Assembly (NCBI RefSeq): GCF_002288365.1
Contig: NZ_CP016782.1
Coordinates: forward strand, 1,116,001 to 1,180,000
Reading direction: 5' to 3'
DNA from: Candidatus Planktophila limnetica
GTDB lineage: Bacteria; Actinomycetota; Actinomycetes; Nanopelagicales; Nanopelagicaceae
DNA length: 64,000 nucleotides
Shown here: positions 18,782 through 28,572 of the stretch, piece by piece
Layout of the letters: every line of letters begins with the position of its first letter
Position numbering within the stretch: the first letter of the stretch is position 1
The notes under the pieces: model-generated
What the model saw: only the letters and a program-made list of their open reading frames with translations
What the model was told of the DNA's origin: nothing
Database searches by the model: none
Program-made: the position numbers and the translations under genes

Positions 18782-20169
18782 GCCACTTCTTATACAGTTC
18801 GATTGGTCTTGCTGCCGGCGTCTGTTTTATTCTCGCTCTTAAAGGTTTATCAAAGCCAAAAACTGCACGTCGCGGAAATATTATTGGTGCAATTGGCGCA
18901 ACAATCGCAACAATCGTCGTCTTTTTCTACGCACAAGAAGGCGAATCATTGCCACTTAATAACTTCGGTTGGATTATCGGAGCAATAGCTGTTGGTGTAG
19001 TTATCGGTGTTCCTGCTGCACGTAAAGTTCAGATGACACAGATGCCACAACTTGTTGCACTATTTAATGGTGTTGGTGGTGGAGCTGCGGCTCTGGTTGC
19101 AATCGTTGAGTATTTACACCTTGGTGAGAAGGCGAATACTGCAGAAGTTATTGCAACGGTTTTCACCGTAATCGTTGGTTGTGTCTCATTTAGTGGATCA
19201 ATCATCACATTCTTAAAACTTCAAGAATTAATGACTACTCGGCCTGTTGTATTTCCTGGCGGCCGTTTTGTAATTGCAGGCACACTGGCTGCAACACTGG
19301 GTGCTGCGGTGTGGGTTGTTATCGAACTCGGAACTAATCCACTGATGATTCTTGCAGCGCTTTCACTGCTATTTGGTGTTCTATTCGTACTTCCAGTTGG
19401 TGGCGCAGATGTTCCAATTGTTATCTCGCTGCTCAATGCATTTACTGGTTTAACAGTTGCAGCAAGTGGATATGTTCTAGATTCAACACTTCTAATTATT
19501 GCTGGAACACTCGTTGGTGCATCCGGAACAATTTTGACTCGTTTAATGGCAGAAGCAATGGGACGCTCACTCTTTGGAACACTCTTTGGAGCCTTTACTG
19601 CAAAGCCACAAGAAGCAAGTGGGGCCGCAGAAGATCGTCCAGTTCGCTCTGGTTCACCGGATGACGTTGCAATCTTGCTCAACTATGCACGACGCGTAGT
19701 TATTGTTCCTGGCTTTGGACTCGCAGTTGCGCAAGCACAGCACACGGTGCGCGAATTAGCAGATTTGATGTTGGCTAAAGGCATTGATGTTGCATATGGA
19801 ATTCACCCTGTTGCAGGTCGTATGCCAGGACATATGAACGTATTACTTGCAGAAGCCAACGTTCCATATGACCAATTGGCCGAAATGGAAGAAGTAAATC
19901 CAACCTTTGGGCAAACCGATGTTGCAATTGTTATTGGTGCCAACGATGTTGTTAACCCTGCTGCACTAACAACTCCAGGGTGTCCAATTTATGGAATGCC
20001 GATTCTTGAAGTTTCTAATGCAGCAAACATTATTTTCTTAAAGCGATCAATGCGTCCAGGCTTTGCTGGAATCGAAAATGAATTGCTTTATGATCCAAAG
20101 ACAATGCTGCTCTTTGGAGATGCAAAGGCTTCGCTAACAAAGGTTGTCTCCGCCCTTAAGAACCTCTAA
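18778..20169 (+). CDS. pntB: NAD(P) transhydrogenase subunit beta
   Basis: 463 residues. About eight membrane helices make up dII, with the ARKVQMTQMPQLVALFNGVGGGAAAL motif in the first half. The C-terminal dIII NADP-binding domain has VIVPGFGLAVAQAQH, GIHPVAGRMPGHMNVLLAEA and VIGANDVVNPAA. GTG start at 18778. Complete and of normal length. Confidence 0.95.
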   Translation: MSHFLYSSIGLAAGVCFILALKGLSKPKTARRGNIIGAIGATIATIVVFFYAQEGESLPLNNFGWIIGAIAVGVVIGVPAARKVQMTQMPQLVALFNGVGGGAAALVAIVEYLHLGEKANTAEVIATVFTVIVGCVSFSGSIITFLKLQELMTTRPVVFPGGRFVIAGTLAATLGAAVWVVIELGTNPLMILAALSLLFGVLFVLPVGGADVPIVISLLNAFTGLTVAASGYVLDSTLLIIAGTLVGASGTILTRLMAEAMGRSLFGTLFGAFTAKPQEASGAAEDRPVRSGSPDDVAILLNYARRVVIVPGFGLAVAQAQHTVRELADLMLAKGIDVAYGIHPVAGRMPGHMNVLLAEANVPYDQLAEMEEVNPTFGQTDVAIVIGANDVVNPAALTTPGCPIYGMPILEVSNAANIIFLKRSMRPGFAGIENELLYDPKTMLLFGDAKASLTKVVSALKNL

Positions 20170-20231
20170 TTTCTGAGTTGCAGGTAGTTGAATGTTCAAC
20201 TACTCTTGGCTTACTGAAATAAGGAGTTGAA

Positions 20232-21233
20232 ATGCCTGCTGTAACCGTTAGCGATATAACAATCTTGCCTCGAGTGTCCGTGGCACCAGGATTGCGCGCG
20301 CGAACAGTAAAGAGCATCACAACAGCTCCACAAGGTTTTGAAGGCGAAGGCTTTCCAGTACGTCGCGCATTTGCTGGCGTTGATATGTCAGAACTCGATC
20401 CATTTATTCACTTGGATCAAATGGGCGAAGTTGAATACGCACCGGGTGAACCAAAAGGAACTCCATGGCACCCACATCGCGGTTTTGAAACAGTTACATA
20501 CATTATTGATGGAATCTTTGATCACTATGACAACAATGGTGGCGGCGGAACAATTCAAAATGGTGACACACAATGGATGACTGCTGGTGCAGGAATTTTG
20601 CACATCGAAACTCCCCCAGAGCATTTAGTTATGAGCGGTGGCTTGTTCCACGGTTTTCAATTATGGGTAAATCTTCCTGCTGCTAAGAAATGGTCACCAC
20701 CTGCATACCAAGATCTACGTGCCAGTGAAGTTGCACTTCTTGCGTCTCACGATGGTGGTTCACTCATTCGCGTAATCGCTGGCGAAATCGATGGACACAA
20801 AGGACCAGGTTCAACACAGACCCCAATTACTTTGGTGCATGCAACTGTTCAGCCAGGCGCTGAACTTCGTTTGCCATGGCGTAAGGATTACAACGCTCTT
20901 GTCTACACATTGGCAGGACATGGTTTCGTTGGCGAAGAGTCTCGCCCAGTTCAGATGGGTCAACTCACCGTTTTCGGCGAAGGTGATTTTCTAGTTATAC
21001 GTGCAGCAAACCAACAAGAAACACGTTCGCCTGAATTAGAACTATTTATTCTCGGTGGCCAACCAATTAAAGAACCTGTTGCATGGATGGGTCCATTCGT
21101 TATGAATACGAAAGCTGAAGTACTGCAAGCATTTGAAGACTTCCAAAATGGTGTACTAGGAACCGTTCCTGCTATTCACAAAAAAGAAGTTTTGAACGTG
21201 CACGGAGCTCCTACAGAAATCGTAGAAGAGTAA
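20232..21233 (+). CDS. Pirin family protein
   Basis: 333 residues, bicupin. The N-terminal cupin metal ligands are in HPHRGFETVTYIIDG and AGAGILHIE; the second half carries the LFHGFQLWVNLP signature, then a Pirin_C domain. Pirins bind iron; bacterial members include quercetinases and redox-linked regulators, so the role is undetermined. AAGGAG lies 7 nt before the ATG. It converges on trhO with a 2-bp gap and no terminator. Confidence 0.9.
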   Translation: MPAVTVSDITILPRVSVAPGLRARTVKSITTAPQGFEGEGFPVRRAFAGVDMSELDPFIHLDQMGEVEYAPGEPKGTPWHPHRGFETVTYIIDGIFDHYDNNGGGGTIQNGDTQWMTAGAGILHIETPPEHLVMSGGLFHGFQLWVNLPAAKKWSPPAYQDLRASEVALLASHDGGSLIRVIAGEIDGHKGPGSTQTPITLVHATVQPGAELRLPWRKDYNALVYTLAGHGFVGEESRPVQMGQLTVFGEGDFLVIRAANQQETRSPELELFILGGQPIKEPVAWMGPFVMNTKAEVLQAFEDFQNGVLGTVPAIHKKEVLNVHGAPTEIVEE

Positions 21234-21235
21234 AA

Positions 21236-22144
21236 CTAACCAACCATTTCGGGATCGTAGGCACGATTGCTATCGTGAATACAACTCTTGCTGACATCAA
21301 TCTTTGAACAATCTTCGCAGAGCAAAACTAATTCATGGCAGGCTTTGCGGGTACAGTTATAGAACTGCTTAGTAGGCGCATTGCAGCTTTCGCATTCGCC
21401 AATAACTTTTGCTTTAGGTGAGAAATCAATTGCCATGCGACCATCAAATGTATAAAGCGAGCCTTCCCACAAACCTTTATCACCATATTTTTTTCCGTAC
21501 TTAACGATGCCACCTTCAATTTGGTAAACCTCTTTGAAGCCGTTATCGACCATTACCGCTGAAATAATTTCGCAACGGATGCCACCAGTGCAATATGTAA
21601 CAACTGGCTTGTCTTTAAGGTGATCGTACTTTCCGCTCTTAATTTCCTCAACGAAGTCACGTGATGTTGTTACATCTGGAATTACGGCATTCTTAAACTT
21701 TCCAATTTTTGCTTCAAACGCGTTGCGACCATCGAAGAAGACAACTTCATCGCCTCGTTCTTCAACTAATTTTTGAACATCGTATGGCTTGAGATGCTTG
21801 CCACCACCGATTACTCCATCTTCACTTACTTTAATAACTGAAGGATCTCCGAAGGCAACCAGTTCTTCTTTAACACGAACTGCTAAACGTGGGAATTCAT
21901 TTCCAGTTGCTTCAGACCACTTAAAATCAATTTTCTTAAATCCTGGATATTTCTTTGTGCGTGCAACGTATGTCTTAAGAGATTCCATATCTCCACCAAC
22001 GGTTCCGTTGATTCCGTGAGGAGATACAAGAATGCGACCTTTAAGTCCTAGGGATTCACAGAGAGTGAGCTGCCACAAACGAACAGCAGCAGTGTCTTGA
22101 ATCGGCGTGAAGCCGTAATAGAGAAGTATCTTCTGTGGTTCCAC
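21236..22144 (-). CDS. trhO: tRNA uridine-34 hydroxylase (rhodanese-related)
   Basis: 302 residues. The N-terminal UPF0176 domain contains LYYGFTPIQD and KGRILVSPHGINGTVGG. The rhodanese domain has DGRNAFEAKIGKFKNA and active-site loop YCTGGIRCE. The C-terminus ends in paired cysteines (CESC...CTRKAC..LCEDC). TrhO family proteins oxygenate U34 to 5-hydroxyuridine. GTG start follows TAAGAT by 6 nt on the minus strand (22151-22156), suggesting leaderless translation. Confidence 0.9.
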   Translation of the reverse strand: MEPQKILLYYGFTPIQDTAAVRLWQLTLCESLGLKGRILVSPHGINGTVGGDMESLKTYVARTKKYPGFKKIDFKWSEATGNEFPRLAVRVKEELVAFGDPSVIKVSEDGVIGGGKHLKPYDVQKLVEERGDEVVFFDGRNAFEAKIGKFKNAVIPDVTTSRDFVEEIKSGKYDHLKDKPVVTYCTGGIRCEIISAVMVDNGFKEVYQIEGGIVKYGKKYGDKGLWEGSLYTFDGRMAIDFSPKAKVIGECESCNAPTKQFYNCTRKACHELVLLCEDCSKIDVSKSCIHDSNRAYDPEMVG

Positions 22145-22185
22145 AAGCCAATCTTAACCGCTGATAGGTACTTCAAAAAACGCCG

Positions 22186-23055
22186 CTACTCGCAGGCAAC
22201 CCCGTCTTTATCCCGATCCAGCGCCTTGTTGAGTGTGTATAAGGTTTTATTTTTTGAACGAATAATCGGTGTTACTCCTGCTGCCTTTGCTTTCGCGCAC
22301 GAAGAATACTTCACAGCCTTCTTAACTTTAGGTACAGCAGTTGGCTCGGTTGTTGCAATCGGTGTTGGCGCCACCGTTGGAGTTGGAGCAACAAGAGTTA
22401 TGGGTGTAATTCCTGCAGTGATTGCATAGGCGGGAATTGAGAAAGCTGTTATAGATGTGATGCCACATGAAGCAACAAGTGTTGTGAGTGCCGTCGCTTC
22501 TGCAGTATCAACGGTTAGTGAATAGCGAACTTTGATTGCGATCCAATTAGAAACATATGTGCACTTATCAACTAATGGCAACCATGTACTTGGATCTTGA
22601 TCACTCTTCTGCCGATTAAGTGATGCCGTTACTGCAATCAGTGATCGTGAATCAGTTAAATCGTTAGCAAATGCTTCACGTTGCGCAGGAGACCATTTCC
22701 ATGCGCCAGATCTCCATGCTTCAGAGAGTGGAACCATGTGATCAATATCCAAAGTTGAATAATCAGTTGTTGCTAATCCATCATAGGCACTGATCCATTT
22801 GCCACCATTAAAAACACAACCGCTACTGAGTTTGGGTATAGATACCGCTTCTTGAATTAAAACTTCTTTGCGCGTATCACACTTGTCTTTATCAGCATCG
22901 ATCCAGTGTTTAAATAAAGTGCGTTCATAACCAGATAACTGATCAGGGGCTATTGTTAAAGGTAAATCAAATGCTTGCGCTGCGGGGGCGGTGAGCATGT
23001 TCATGGCTAATGCCAGAGTTAAAGCAGTTGTGTAGAGCGATCTTGAGGCTTTCAC
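22186..23055 (-). CDS. Secreted HNH (DUF1524-like) nuclease with Excalibur domain
   Basis: 289 residues. A signal peptide (ALTLALAMNMLTAPAAQAF) precedes a nuclease-like domain with LDIDHMVPLSEAWRSGA (D-H dyad) and SLIAVTASLNRQKSD (N-R-x-K-S-D), typical of secreted HNH endonucleases. A Pro/Thr linker leads to a C-terminal Excalibur calcium-binding motif, DRDKDGVACE. A role in using extracellular DNA is plausible but inferred. GTG start 6 bp after the copA stop, without a clear ribosome site. Confidence 0.83.
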   Translation of the reverse strand: MKASRSLYTTALTLALAMNMLTAPAAQAFDLPLTIAPDQLSGYERTLFKHWIDADKDKCDTRKEVLIQEAVSIPKLSSGCVFNGGKWISAYDGLATTDYSTLDIDHMVPLSEAWRSGAWKWSPAQREAFANDLTDSRSLIAVTASLNRQKSDQDPSTWLPLVDKCTYVSNWIAIKVRYSLTVDTAEATALTTLVASCGITSITAFSIPAYAITAGITPITLVAPTPTVAPTPIATTEPTAVPKVKKAVKYSSCAKAKAAGVTPIIRSKNKTLYTLNKALDRDKDGVACE

Positions 23056-23061
23056 GTATAT

Positions 23062-25317
23062 CTAGCGTGGAACTCTGATGCGTAAAGAATTAGTAACTAC
23101 AAACAAACTAGATAACGCCATCGCACCCGCTGCATACATAGGTGAGAGCAATCCCATTACTGCAATCGGTATTCCAACGACGTTATATGCAAATGCCCAA
23201 CCGAGGTTAACGCGAATTGTTCTAAGGGTTCGCTTTGAAAGTTTTAAAGCATCTAAGACCGCGCGAAGGTCTGTGCGCATCAACGTGATGTCCGCGCTAG
23301 AGACAGCTACATCTGTTCCGGTGCCCATTGCAATGCTTACATCTGCGCCAACTAGAGCTGCTGCATCATTGATTCCATCACCGACCATTACAACTGTGTG
23401 AGATTGACTCTGTAATTCGCGAATCTTCGTTAATTTTCCTTGTGGCAATGCGCCAGATAAAACGTGATCACTGTCGATTCCTACTTGTTTAGCGATAGAT
23501 TGCGCAGCATCTTCTGAATCTCCTGTTAGCAACCATGGAGTAATTCCTGCATACTTTAATTGCGAAATAGTCTCTGCTGCATCTGATTTGAGTTCATCGC
23601 CGACAGTAAATACAGCTAGTGCAACTCCATCCCACGCTAATACTGAAACACTTAAGCCAGCGTTGTGACCGCGATCAACGGCTGCAGTAATAAGTGGATG
23701 AAAAGTTGTGGTGCTGTGTGCAACTGCTGCGGGTGAACCGATTAATACAACTGGTGAGTGAGTTCCAAGATTTACACGGCCTGCAGCACCAGAACCTGGT
23801 GTTACTTGAAACTCAGAAACAGACGTTGATTTAATCCCTTGCGATGAAATAAAGTCTCGAAGGCTTACAGCAATCGGATGATTGTTTTGTTCTTCAATTG
23901 ATAACGCTGTGGAAAGAATTGTGGCCTCGCGTAGCAGTGGTTCAAAACTTGCTCCAAGAAGTGCTCCTGCTTCATGTGCGACTGTGACTTCGTGAACTTT
24001 CATCGCCCCAGTTGTGAGGGTTCCGGTCTTATCTAAAACAATTGTGTCTACCTTGCGAGCAACTTCTAAGACTCGAGGGTTTCGAATAATAATTCCACGT
24101 TGAGCGCCACGACCTGATGCCACAAGCAGTGCCACAGGCGTTGCTAATCCGAGTGCGCATGGGCAGGCAATAACGATAACTGCGATTGCTGTTGCAATTG
24201 ATTCTGAAAGTGATGCACCGTTGTATCGAAGTGCGCCAAATGTTCCTATTGCAATCACCGTAACAATAGGTACAAAAACAGCACTGATGCGATCTGCAAG
24301 ACGAGCAATAGGTGCCTTTGTGCTCTGAGCTTCCATAACCATTGACGTTATGCGTGCGTATTCAGTATCGCGCCCAACGCGAGTTGCACGAACAATTAGA
24401 CGACCATTTGTGTTTACAGAACTACCAATAACACGATCACCGGGACCAACTGTTAGGGGCAATGATTCACCTGTGATCAGTGAGTTATCTACCGAGCTAT
24501 TGCCCGAAACAATTACGCCATCTGTTGCAATTCGATCTCCTGGTGCAACAACAAATTCATCGCCAATTTCTAAGTTCTCAACAGGAATGACAACGGTTAA
24601 GCCACCACGAACAACACTTACTTCCTTCACATTCAGTGCTAAGAGCGCAGATAATGCGCTACTTGCACGTCGCTTGGCACGCGTTTCTAGAAAGCGGCCA
24701 AGGATTACAAAAGTAATAACTCCTGCCGCAACTTCTGTATAAACATCGCCACTACCAGTTGCATTTGCATAGATCGACCAGCCAAATGCACTCAGTGATC
24801 CCATTGAAATTAAGTTATCCATCGTTGGATGTAACAAATTACGAAGGGCTGCGCGATGAATTGGCCATGCAACCAATAGAACAACTGGTGCACTCAGGCC
24901 TATTACTAGCCAGGCAGTTGGAGAATGCAATGGATGCAAAATTCGCAGATCATCAAGGGTCTGAAGAATTCGGGCGTCTATTTTTTCATGCCACGCCATT
25001 GTCATAGAAATTGCAACTGATGGCACTGAAAAAAGCAGTGCAAAGAAGAGTGCGATGGCAGATCGTTTGCTATGAAATGCAAACTGGTTTGAATCTCCAA
25101 GTAATTCGGCTGAATATCCCGCGCTCTTTACTGTTTCAATTAGTTTTTTTGTAGAAATCTCTGCCGGAGCCAAAATATGCGCAGTTTCACTTGCAAAATT
25201 AACTGTGGCGCTTACGCCATCTAAATTATTGAGTGCGCGTTCAATGGAGTTAACGCACGCACTGCACGTCATTCCCTCTAATTTAAGTGTGCGAGTTTCC
25301 AGAGCGCGCTTAGTCAT
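23062..25317 (-). CDS. copA: Heavy-metal P1B-type ATPase (copper exporter-like)
   Basis: 751 residues. One N-terminal HMA domain (GMTCSACVNSIE) precedes eight predicted helices. CPC lies in IACPCALGLATP, phosphorylation in DKTGTLT, the actuator TGE in LITGESLPL, the HP motif in EQNNHPIA, and the hinge in MVGDGINDAAAL. CPC with a CxxC HMA suggests Cu(I) or Ag(I) export. It is coupled to hisN by TAATG. No CsoR or chaperone gene is nearby. Confidence 0.92.
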   Translation of the reverse strand: MTKRALETRTLKLEGMTCSACVNSIERALNNLDGVSATVNFASETAHILAPAEISTKKLIETVKSAGYSAELLGDSNQFAFHSKRSAIALFFALLFSVPSVAISMTMAWHEKIDARILQTLDDLRILHPLHSPTAWLVIGLSAPVVLLVAWPIHRAALRNLLHPTMDNLISMGSLSAFGWSIYANATGSGDVYTEVAAGVITFVILGRFLETRAKRRASSALSALLALNVKEVSVVRGGLTVVIPVENLEIGDEFVVAPGDRIATDGVIVSGNSSVDNSLITGESLPLTVGPGDRVIGSSVNTNGRLIVRATRVGRDTEYARITSMVMEAQSTKAPIARLADRISAVFVPIVTVIAIGTFGALRYNGASLSESIATAIAVIVIACPCALGLATPVALLVASGRGAQRGIIIRNPRVLEVARKVDTIVLDKTGTLTTGAMKVHEVTVAHEAGALLGASFEPLLREATILSTALSIEEQNNHPIAVSLRDFISSQGIKSTSVSEFQVTPGSGAAGRVNLGTHSPVVLIGSPAAVAHSTTTFHPLITAAVDRGHNAGLSVSVLAWDGVALAVFTVGDELKSDAAETISQLKYAGITPWLLTGDSEDAAQSIAKQVGIDSDHVLSGALPQGKLTKIRELQSQSHTVVMVGDGINDAAALVGADVSIAMGTGTDVAVSSADITLMRTDLRAVLDALKLSKRTLRTIRVNLGWAFAYNVVGIPIAVMGLLSPMYAAGAMALSSLFVVTNSLRIRVPR

Positions 25318-26126
25318 TACTTAGTCCGCAGTGCATCTAGTAAGTGCGCATGAATAATGTTGTTAGTTGAGAGACCACTTCCGTGCCCAGGTCCATCGAC
25401 GCCATCAATACTTGAAAAGCGCCCGCCTGCTTCGGTGACAATAATTGAAATCGCTGCCATGTCCCAGAGCGCAACTCCAATTTCGAGTGCAACTTCTGCA
25501 GCACCTTCAGCCACCAACATGTGCGACCAAAAATCTCCAAAGCCACGTGTTCTATTGGCATCACTAAGAAGTGCTTGGACCTTTGGCAAATATTCGCCCC
25601 AGTTATTTAAATCTGAATAAGTAACGGATGCATCAGCGATGGTTGAGATTCCTGATACGTGAATTTTCTTTGGTGCTAATTTGTTAAGGGATACGTAAGC
25701 ACCTAGTCCCGCTGCGCCATGCCAACGACGGAACAGTGCGGGTGCGCTAACGACTCCAACAATTATTTGTTCAGTGCCATCATCGTTGCGTTCGATCAGC
25801 GCAATTAATGTGGACCAACTTGGGACACCACGCATAAAATTCTTTGTTCCATCAATTGGATCAATGACCCAGTAACGCTTTGCATCGGTTCCGCTGGTTC
25901 CAAACTCTTCACCAACTAATCCATCATTAGGGCGTTCTTTAGCAAGAATTTCACGCAACGCTTTTTCAGTTGCTTTATCAGCATCGGTAACTGGTGTGTT
26001 ATCTGGCTTCGTGGTGATAACTAAATCTTGGGATTGATACCGAGCCATTGAAATTACATCGGCAGCATCGGCCATTTTCAGCGCCAAAGCCAAATCAGCT
26101 TCGCGCGAATACTCAGATGCCATCAC
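25317..26126 (-). CDS. hisN: Histidinol-phosphatase, inositol-monophosphatase type
   Basis: 269 residues. Metal-site motifs: LVGEEFGTSG (GEE), WVIDPIDGTKNFMRG (DPIDGT) and the C-terminal WDMAAISIIVTEAGG (WD). DNTPVTDADKATE marks the N-terminal part. The WDMA/VEAGG form plus rsgA-aroA neighbours fits actinobacterial HisN. Start GTG 26126 is 6 nt after TAGACT (minus; 26133-26138); ATG 26123 is one codon inside. Confidence 0.88.
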   Translation of the reverse strand: MMASEYSREADLALALKMADAADVISMARYQSQDLVITTKPDNTPVTDADKATEKALREILAKERPNDGLVGEEFGTSGTDAKRYWVIDPIDGTKNFMRGVPSWSTLIALIERNDDGTEQIIVGVVSAPALFRRWHGAAGLGAYVSLNKLAPKKIHVSGISTIADASVTYSDLNNWGEYLPKVQALLSDANRTRGFGDFWSHMLVAEGAAEVALEIGVALWDMAAISIIVTEAGGRFSSIDGVDGPGHGSGLSTNNIIHAHLLDALRTK

Positions 26127-26138
26127 TCGTTCAGTCTA
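26127..26138 (-). promoter_or_regulatory. -10 box for hisN-copA transcript
   Basis: TAGACT, 6 nt, then GTG on the minus strand. It separates hisN-copA from the upstream aroA-rsgA pair. Confidence 0.45.
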
Positions 26139-26160
26139 CAACGCAGCGTAAAGTAAGTGT

Positions 26161-27192
26161 TTATTCAGGCAGGGATGAATCAAAATCTTTAATCTCAAGC
26201 AGTGAACGCAAACTTTGTAAACGTCGAGTTTTAGCAACATCGGCTGTACCTCCTGGAGCGGCCCACTCATTAAGTCGGCAACTCTCTTCGCTATGTGAAC
26301 AATTCGGCATGCACGTTGCTGCAACCTCGGATAAATCACTAAATGATGCAATGATTTTATTTGGATCAAGGTGCGCCAAACCGAATGCACGAATACCTGG
26401 TGTATCAATCGCCCAACCACCAGCAGGATCTAAATCTGGAGAAAGCGGCAGTGCAATTGCACTAGAAGATGTGTGACGTCCACGACCAGTGACATCGTTA
26501 ACATCTCCGGTGATTCGACCGGAGTGGGGAACTAAATCATTAATCAATGTTGATTTTCCAACACCAGAGTGTCCAACAAGTACTGAAGTTTTTTTCGCGA
26601 GTAACGCGTGAATCTTTGCGACATCAGCTTCGCGATCTGAAGTTTTGCTAGACGTTGTAACAATCTGCACACCCAAAGCTTTGTACTCTTCAATAAATTC
26701 TGGCAGTGGTGCTAAATCTGTTTTTGTAATTAGAAGTACTGGTGCGATTCCTTCGTGAAATGCGCAGACTAAGAAGCGATCAATTAATCCCCGACGTGGC
26801 TCTGGATTAGTCGTTGACGCAACAATTACAAGGTAATCAATGTTTGCAACAATGGTGCGCTCAATTTTTGCCGCATCATCGACAGTTCTACTGAGCGAAT
26901 TTCTCCGTGGATTAACAGAGACAATTCTTGCCAACGTTCCTTCACTTCCGCTGACATCGCCAACCAAACTTACGATGTCTCCAACAACAACTGACTTGGG
27001 TCCTAATTCACGGGACTTCATTGCTGTAACAATTAGATGGTCATCAGTAATACATGTGGTTCGACCACGATCAACCGTTGTTACAAGTGCAGTAATTGCA
27101 TCATCGTGTGATGGGCGATCTTTTGTGCGCGGACGAGTGCTTCGTGCAGGGCGAATGCGTGCATCGCTCTCGTCATAAACGCGTTTACTCAC
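26161..27192 (-). CDS. rsgA: Ribosome small-subunit GTPase RsgA
   Basis: 343 residues. An N-terminal OB fold is followed by a circularly permuted GTPase: TKTDLAPL (G4) precedes GHSGVGKSTLIN (G1) and DTPGIRAFGL (G3). The C-terminal zinc knuckle has CMPNCSHSEESC. RsgA helps 30S maturation. A GTG start overlaps the aroA TAG (TAGTG). The same aroA-rsgA pairing occurs in mycobacteria. Confidence 0.93.
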   Translation of the reverse strand: MSKRVYDESDARIRPARSTRPRTKDRPSHDDAITALVTTVDRGRTTCITDDHLIVTAMKSRELGPKSVVVGDIVSLVGDVSGSEGTLARIVSVNPRRNSLSRTVDDAAKIERTIVANIDYLVIVASTTNPEPRRGLIDRFLVCAFHEGIAPVLLITKTDLAPLPEFIEEYKALGVQIVTTSSKTSDREADVAKIHALLAKKTSVLVGHSGVGKSTLINDLVPHSGRITGDVNDVTGRGRHTSSSAIALPLSPDLDPAGGWAIDTPGIRAFGLAHLDPNKIIASFSDLSEVAATCMPNCSHSEESCRLNEWAAPGGTADVAKTRRLQSLRSLLEIKDFDSSLPE

Positions 27193-28541
27193 TACTCAAC
27201 CAAGCTCTTCCATAGTCCTGGGAAATCCGTCAGTGTCTTACGCGTAGTGGCAATGTTTTCAACTTCAATTCCTGCAATTACTAGACCAATAACAGCCCCA
27301 GCAGTTGCAAGTCGATGATCTTCATATGTGTGAAATACGCCTGCATGTAATGGTGATGGATCAAAGTGAAGCGCACTTGGTTCTTCGCTTACTTTTCCAC
27401 CGATTTCATTTATCTCGTGAGTAAGCGCAGCTAAGCGATCTGTTTCATGCAAACGAAGATGTGCAATTCCACGCAGATGTGAAGGTGAATCAGCAAGTGC
27501 GGCTAATGCTGCAATAGATGGTGTTAATTCACCAACATCATGCAAATCAACATCTATGCCAATAATTTTTGGTGCATCACGTAGTGATGATTTTTCTGAG
27601 TTAGAAGTAAGAGTTAACCCATCGCTATTAAGCGAAATACTTGCTCCCATATCTCGAAGTAATGTTCGTAATTGATCTCCAGGTTGTGTGGTTTTTTCTG
27701 GCCAATCAGAAATCGTTATGGATCCGCCACACACCATCGCAATTGATAAAAATGGTGCTGCATTTGATAAATCAGGTTCAATCATCAAATCTTTTCCTTG
27801 CAATGCACCTGGCTCCACTCGCCAAGTCTTCTTTGCTGAATCCACATGAACAGTGGCACCAAAATCACGGAGCATTTCAACTGTCATTTCAATATGCGGC
27901 ATAGATGGAAGTTCGCCGCCAATATGTCTGGCTGTAATTCCATTGACAGTGCTTGGTCCAATTAATAAGAGCGCTGAAAGAAATTGGCTAGATGCACTGG
28001 CATCAACATCAATTTCGCCACCAGGAATCTTTCCTGTTCCAACAAGTGAAAGCGGCAAGCTGTAACGATTGCCGTGATCGATTGAAATACCAAGTTCTTC
28101 GAGCGCTTTAATTACGGGTCCTAGTGGGCGCTCATGCGAACGCGGATCGCCATCAAATGAAATGTTTCCTTGCGCAAGGGCTGCAAGTGGTGGCAAAAAG
28201 CGCATCACTGTTCCTGCATTACCAACATCAATTGTTGCTGGGCCCTTAAGTGGTGCTGGTGTAATTTTCCAAGCTAAATCTTTTGCTGCGCCGGTATTGC
28301 TTTCAACTTCTATTTCTTCAACTTTAATTCCAAGTTGGCGAAGTCCAGCAACCATTAATTCACTGTCGCGAGAAATAAGTGGTCTGCGCAAAATTGATGG
28401 TGAGTTTGCTTGGGCTGCAAGTATTAGTGCACGGTTTGTAACTGACTTAGATCCAGGAATTACAACACGAGCATTCACAGGCTGTGATCCACGAAAAGGA
28501 GCAGGCCACATTGCCCCGCTCGTGCTCGTTGATTTATCCAT
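27192..28541 (-). CDS. aroA: 3-phosphoshikimate 1-carboxyvinyltransferase (EPSP synthase)
   Basis: 449 residues. Shikimate-pathway enzyme joining PEP to shikimate 3-phosphate. Motifs: IPGSKSVTNRALILAA, DVGNAGTVMRFLPPLAA, DGDPRSHERPLGPVI, DASASSQFLSALLL, RLHETDRLAAL and TYEDHRLA. ATG 28541 is 7 nt after TAGACT on the minus strand, so it is probably leaderless. Divergent from the SRAP gene with only 31 bp between. Confidence 0.95.
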   Translation of the reverse strand: MDKSTSTSGAMWPAPFRGSQPVNARVVIPGSKSVTNRALILAAQANSPSILRRPLISRDSELMVAGLRQLGIKVEEIEVESNTGAAKDLAWKITPAPLKGPATIDVGNAGTVMRFLPPLAALAQGNISFDGDPRSHERPLGPVIKALEELGISIDHGNRYSLPLSLVGTGKIPGGEIDVDASASSQFLSALLLIGPSTVNGITARHIGGELPSMPHIEMTVEMLRDFGATVHVDSAKKTWRVEPGALQGKDLMIEPDLSNAAPFLSIAMVCGGSITISDWPEKTTQPGDQLRTLLRDMGASISLNSDGLTLTSNSEKSSLRDAPKIIGIDVDLHDVGELTPSIAALAALADSPSHLRGIAHLRLHETDRLAALTHEINEIGGKVSEEPSALHFDPSPLHAGVFHTYEDHRLATAGAVIGLVIAGIEVENIATTRKTLTDFPGLWKSLVE

Positions 28542-28572
28542 ATGTATGAGTCTACCGATAACCTGTATCTCT
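28542..28572. promoter_or_regulatory. Compact divergent leaderless promoter pair, aroA / SRAP gene
   Basis: The plus-strand -10 TAACCT (28559-28564) lies 8 nt before ATG 28573. The minus-strand -10 TAGACT (28549-28554 on plus) lies 7 nt before ATG 28541. Both -35 regions must fall inside the opposite gene, so the two promoters overlap. Confidence 0.5.

Noticed and set aside
28162-28572. N-terminal extension of the SRAP protein
   Set aside because: The catalytic Cys must be residue 2 of the protein, which fixes the start at 28573; the extension is aroA antisense.
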